DNA of 64,000 bases, taken from contig NC_026501.1 in the NCBI RefSeq assembly GCF_000182925.2, positions 1,426,001 to 1,490,000 on the forward strand, given 5' to 3'. Under the pieces are notes generated by a model. It saw only the letters and a program-made list of their open reading frames with translations. It made no database searches and was not told where the DNA came from. Origin of the DNA: Neurospora crassa OR74A (lineage: Eukaryota > Ascomycota > Sordariomycetes > Sordariales > Sordariaceae). Of this stretch, positions 62,442-64,000 are shown in pieces. Position 1 is the first letter of the stretch; every line of letters starts with the position of its first letter. Made by a program: the position numbers and the translations under genes.

Positions 62442-64000
62442 TTACCTCCTACCTCCATGCCCACTGTGACCACTGTGACCACTCCCCTCCTCCTCCTCCA
62501 TGGGAATCGGCTCCACGAACCCCAACTCCCCCTCGCTATCATCATTATCAACCATCTTAATTCCATATCGTCCAGTGTCATCATCACTGATATCACCCTC
62601 CTCCCCAATTCTAGTCTTTACTGGCTCAGACTTGGACTGCACAGGTGGCGACGGCCTGCTGCTGCTGCTGCTGCTGACAAGGGGGATATCCCGCGGAATA
62701 TCTTGCTTGATGGGGGCAGTGTTGCTGCGATGGATCGCTGGCACATCGCCGCGAACGGTAGAGAAATCGGAACCGGTTGATGTGGTGGTGGTGGAGGATC
62801 GGCCGAGCGGTTTTTGTTGTTGTTGGTCTGAAGGGAGGAGGAGATTGGGATGGGGGTTGGGCTGTGATGACTTCCCCTGGAAGTGGGTAGCGGCGGCCGC
62901 ATTGGTAGTAGAGGTGGAGGATTGTTGAGGAGTGAGTGATAGAGATGCTAGATCGGAGAGCGCAGAGGATGTGGATGTTGAAGATGGGCCAGAGAGGAAC
63001 TGCCTGGAGAGATCGTCATCCGCGGCGGGTTTGGATGATGATGATGGACTAGAATAACCTAGAGGGTTGTTGCTGCTGGCTTGGAGTGACGAGGTAGGTT
63101 TGGTCATGGTAGTCCGTTGGGGTTGGGGTCTCGGTGGTAGCGGCAGCGTTTGTTCCTGTTGCTCCGGCTGTTCCATCAATGGCCTCGAGGAAGAGGCATA
63201 TGGATCCATAACTGCGTACTTGGGCGGCGGATCATGATGCGACTGATGCTCGTCTTCCCTTTCAAAGTCAACCAATCCACCCTCCTGGTTGCCTTTTTTC
63301 GTGACAAACGCGGGAAGCTTTCCTTGGGCCTCCATATCTGCCAGAATGATTTCTTCCTCTCTCGTGAGATCCTGCTCAGCTTCAATGTCGCCTCCAAATC
63401 CTTCCTTAATTTCCACACCACACTTCTCCAGGATCTTTCCCAAGATGTCCGGGTAACGCATATGTCCCTTCACCGTGCCCGTCAAATCGAGATTCTCAAC
63501 ACCCTCGATACCCTTGATCTCCTGCAGTCCCGCCACGCCCAACTGAATGGAACTGGTCCGGTAAATGAAGCCCAGGAGATAATCATTACCCGAGCACACA
63601 TTCCACAGCTTGCCACTGACCACGCTCCTCATCATCTCCCACGCATCTCTATCGCTCGGCACTGGCGCACCAATGAGGATGACCTCATCAACAAGTCCGA
63701 ATGCCCTCCGCTCCGCCAGCGTACGCAAGCAAGAGTAAATAACCCTTGCACCCAGAGAATACCCGATCAGCGTCACCGGCCGTTCACCCTGCACTCTATT
63801 AATCAGCGCATCCGCCAGAATCTTGCCCGCCTTCTCTGACCGGTTCTTCGCCAGAGAGAAAGGGTTATCCAGCGCCGACGCCATCGACAGCAGCGAAATC
63901 GGCCATAAAGCTGACCACAACGTCGCCAGCACCGTGCGCTTCAGCAGCTCGACCTTGACATATGTCCACGCCGCGCTCGTGACCATCGCCTTCATAGCAT
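62442..64000 (-). CDS. DUF726-family alpha/beta hydrolase, partial at right edge
   Basis: The 5' part lies beyond the window; about 519 C-terminal codons are present. The visible half opens with AMKAMVTSAAWTYVKVELLKRTVLATLWSALWPISLLSMAS, a hydrophobic helix region typical of this family (human TMCO4, budding yeast Mil1/YFL034W). The lipase-type nucleophile elbow is GYSLGAR, after RPVTLIG. DEVILIGAPVPSD and NVCSGNDYLLGFIYR follow, and GHMRYPDILGKILEKCG probably carries the catalytic His. In yeast, Mil1 interacts with the AP-1 mu adaptor. The last 250 residues are disordered and Ser/Pro/Gln-rich, ending in Gly/His repeats (GHSGHSGHGGRR). No intron is seen in the part present. Convergent with noc2. 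Confidence 0.88.
   Translation of the reverse strand, partial: AMKAMVTSAAWTYVKVELLKRTVLATLWSALWPISLLSMASALDNPFSLAKNRSEKAGKILADALINRVQGERPVTLIGYSLGARVIYSCLRTLAERRAFGLVDEVILIGAPVPSDRDAWEMMRSVVSGKLWNVCSGNDYLLGFIYRTSSIQLGVAGLQEIKGIEGVENLDLTGTVKGHMRYPDILGKILEKCGVEIKEGFGGDIEAEQDLTREEEIILADMEAQGKLPAFVTKKGNQEGGLVDFEREDEHQSHHDPPPKYAVMDPYASSSRPLMEQPEQQEQTLPLPPRPQPQRTTMTKPTSSLQASSNNPLGYSSPSSSSKPAADDDLSRQFLSGPSSTSTSSALSDLASLSLTPQQSSTSTTNAAAATHFQGKSSQPNPHPNLLLPSDQQQQKPLGRSSTTTTSTGSDFSTVRGDVPAIHRSNTAPIKQDIPRDIPLVSSSSSSRPSPPVQSKSEPVKTRIGEEGDISDDDTGRYGIKMVDNDDSEGELGFVEPIPMEEEEGSGHSGHSGHGGRR

Noticed and set aside
63150-63839. 229-codon plus-strand frame within the DUF726 gene
   Set aside because: Shadow of the hydrolase domain on the minus strand, which has the clear GYSLGAR motif.

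Overview
The window reads as nuclear DNA of a filamentous ascomycete, most likely a Sordariomycete close to Neurospora. The evidence is short introns of 56-170 bp with GTATGT/GTAAGT donors and CTAAC/CTGAC branch sites, C-ending codons in conserved genes, pyrimidine-rich leaders, many simple-sequence tracts, one gene every 3-4 kb, and protein sequences of Pezizomycotina type. No tRNA, rRNA, CRISPR array, transposon coding sequence or bacterial-style operon was recognised.

Layout. Positions 1-12.5 kb are almost gene-free. They hold one small codon-biased gene (5936-6196), a 46-base T run and a few hairpins. From 12.5 kb the window is a dense block of conserved housekeeping genes, mostly in divergent or convergent pairs: cks1 (-) / rsc4 (+); an unrecognised 1009-residue membrane-associated protein (+); eIF4E (-) / ribosome-associated Hsp70 ssb (+); ero1 (+) / usb1 (-); a Pal1-family gene (+); pex2 (-) / a 3-hydroxyacyl-CoA dehydrogenase fused to a YWTD-type propeller (+); kap120/importin-11 (+) / a 1969-residue BRCT protein (-); mdm12 (+) / vps28 (-); noc2 (+) / a DUF726 alpha/beta hydrolase (-) that runs off the right edge.

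I rebuilt the multi-exon genes by hand from splice signals and protein conservation. The resulting lengths fit their families (Ssb 615 aa, Vps28 237 aa, eIF4E 248 aa). The genes are not one pathway, but themes recur: translation and ribosome biogenesis (eIF4E, Ssb, Noc2, possibly Kap120), secretory and organelle biology (Ero1, Pex2, Mdm12, Vps28, DUF726 protein, Pal1), and nuclear or cell-cycle functions (Cks1, Rsc4, Usb1, BRCT protein).

Most notable: the fourth ssb intron seems to need a GA-AG boundary; a dehydrogenase-propeller fusion; a BRCT protein with two families of internal repeats; Mdm12 with a very long insert inside its lipid-binding fold; an Ero1 whose last exon ends in LDEL; and a TACCTA/TAGGTA word that recurs between genes.
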